The translations under genes were made by a program, and so were the position numbers. Positions 5,305-5,820 of a stretch of 5,820 nucleotides of DNA are shown piece after piece. The stretch is from NCBI GenBank assembly GCA_009922885.1, contig RFUP01000161.1:1-5820 (forward strand). The letters are read 5' to 3'. Source of the stretch: Paracoccaceae bacterium. GTDB taxonomy: Bacteria; Pseudomonadota; Alphaproteobacteria; Rhodobacterales; Rhodobacteraceae. Each line of letters opens with the position of its first letter. Position 1 is the stretch's first letter. Under the pieces are notes generated by a model. The model had not been told where the DNA came from. It ran no database searches and saw only the letters and a program-made list of their open reading frames with translations.

Positions 5305-5820
5305 ATTCGCGCCCGCGAAGATCAATCTCGCCCTGCATGTGACCGGACAGCGCGCCGATGGCTATCACCTGCTCGATAGCCTCGTCGCTTTCGCCGAGAT
5401 CGGCGACCGGATCACGGCGGCTAGTGCGCCCACACTGACGCTCGAAGTGAGCGGCCCGAAGCAAGCCGGGGTGCCAACAGACGACAGCAATCTCGTGCTG
5501 AAAGCAGCGCGGCTGTTCGGCGTTGATGGCGCGGCTCTGCATCTCGAAAAGCACCTCCCGGCCGCGGCAGGCATTGGCGGCGGTTCGTCGGATGCGGCGG
5601 CGGCCCTGCGCGCCTTGTCCCGCCTTTCGGGCCGCCCGCTGCCACCCGACACCGAACGCCTCGGCGCGGATATCCCTGTTTGCCTCGTGCCGCAGTGCCA
5701 GCGAATGGAAGGCGTCGGCGAGCGGATCACGCCCCTGCCGCCTCTGCCGGACACCGCGATCCTTCTCGTCAATCCCGGCGTTCACCAACCCACGCCAGCC
5801 GTTTTCAAAGCGCTGACGCA
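5285..5820 (+). CDS. ispE: 4-diphosphocytidyl-2-C-methyl-D-erythritol kinase, partial (3' end beyond window)
   Basis: GHMP-family kinase (EC 2.7.1.148) that phosphorylates CDP-ME at the 2-hydroxyl, fourth step of the MEP isoprenoid pathway in the cytoplasm. The frame from ATG 5285 stays open to the right edge, giving 178 full codons of an expected ~280. Motif 1 is A-P-A-K-I-N-L-A-L-H-V (9-19, with K12 aligned to the catalytic lysine), followed by R-A-D-G-Y-H-L-L-D-S-L (23-33). The glycine-rich ATP loop is P-A-A-A-G-I-G-G-G-S-S-D-A-A (92-105). L-G-A-D-I-P-V-C-L (126-134) carries the catalytic aspartate, D129. Then come R-M-E-G-V-G-E and V-N-P-G-V. The enzyme looks intact as far as seen. The start lies inside the TPR gene (20-base overlap, different frame), pointing to co-transcription and coupled translation. 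Its SD is weak (GAAAG near 5275). The segment between the ATP loop and D129 is somewhat short compared with the E. coli enzyme. Confidence 0.97.
   Translation, partial: MALPITEFAPAKINLALHVTGQRADGYHLLDSLVAFAEIGDRITAASAPTLTLEVSGPKQAGVPTDDSNLVLKAARLFGVDGAALHLEKHLPAAAGIGGGSSDAAAALRALSRLSGRPLPPDTERLGADIPVCLVPQCQRMEGVGERITPLPPLPDTAILLVNPGVHQPTPAVFKALT

Noticed and set aside
4042..5325. 427-codon minus-strand open frame opposite the TPR gene
   Set aside because: It opposes clear TPR repeats, has no family motifs, and is explained by codon bias in GC-rich DNA.

Overview
The window looks like chromosomal DNA from an alphaproteobacterium of the Rhodobacteraceae (Roseobacter/Rhodobacter group). Supporting this are the GC-rich coding sequence with strong G/C third positions, the plant-like (proteobacterial) glutamate-cysteine ligase, the rsmE-gshA neighbourhood, which from memory is common in this family, and a TPR protein followed directly by ispE. 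No mobile element, CRISPR array, rRNA or tRNA is visible. This is mostly housekeeping DNA, and I found no convincing new multi-gene system.

Layout. Bases 2-115 (+) hold the C-terminal end of a protein whose last ~19 residues resemble RsmE, the 16S rRNA m3U1498 methyltransferase; the sequence before them does not fit that family. A small two-helix membrane protein of unknown function (112-627, +) starts inside the rsmE stop codon. Next come gshA (691-2061, +) and, 10 bases later, a small lipoprotein gene (2072-2695, +). These four plus-strand genes look like one co-directional block. It ends at a convergent junction (2696-2732) against a minus-strand SGNH/GDSL hydrolase lipoprotein gene (2733-3410). 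The junction and the 3' end of the hydrolase gene carry a 32-base direct repeat, and each copy contains a perfect 7-bp hairpin. A divergent intergenic region (3411-3591) follows. It holds a plausible promoter for a secreted 570-aa TPR protein (3592-5304, +), whose 3' end overlaps the start of ispE (5285 to beyond the window edge, +).

How the genes fit together. RsmE (ribosome modification), GshA (first step of glutathione synthesis) and IspE (fourth step of the non-mevalonate isoprenoid pathway) are cytoplasmic housekeeping enzymes. Each sits beside a less understood envelope protein: the two-helix membrane protein, the gshA-linked lipoprotein, the SGNH lipoprotein and the exported TPR protein. 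The tight spacing suggests translational coupling, but the sequence does not show a shared function. The points most worth a second look are the abrupt 5' edge of the window (bases 1-58), the duplicated hairpin at the convergent gene ends, the cysteine cluster beside the SGNH catalytic block, and the unclassified envelope proteins.
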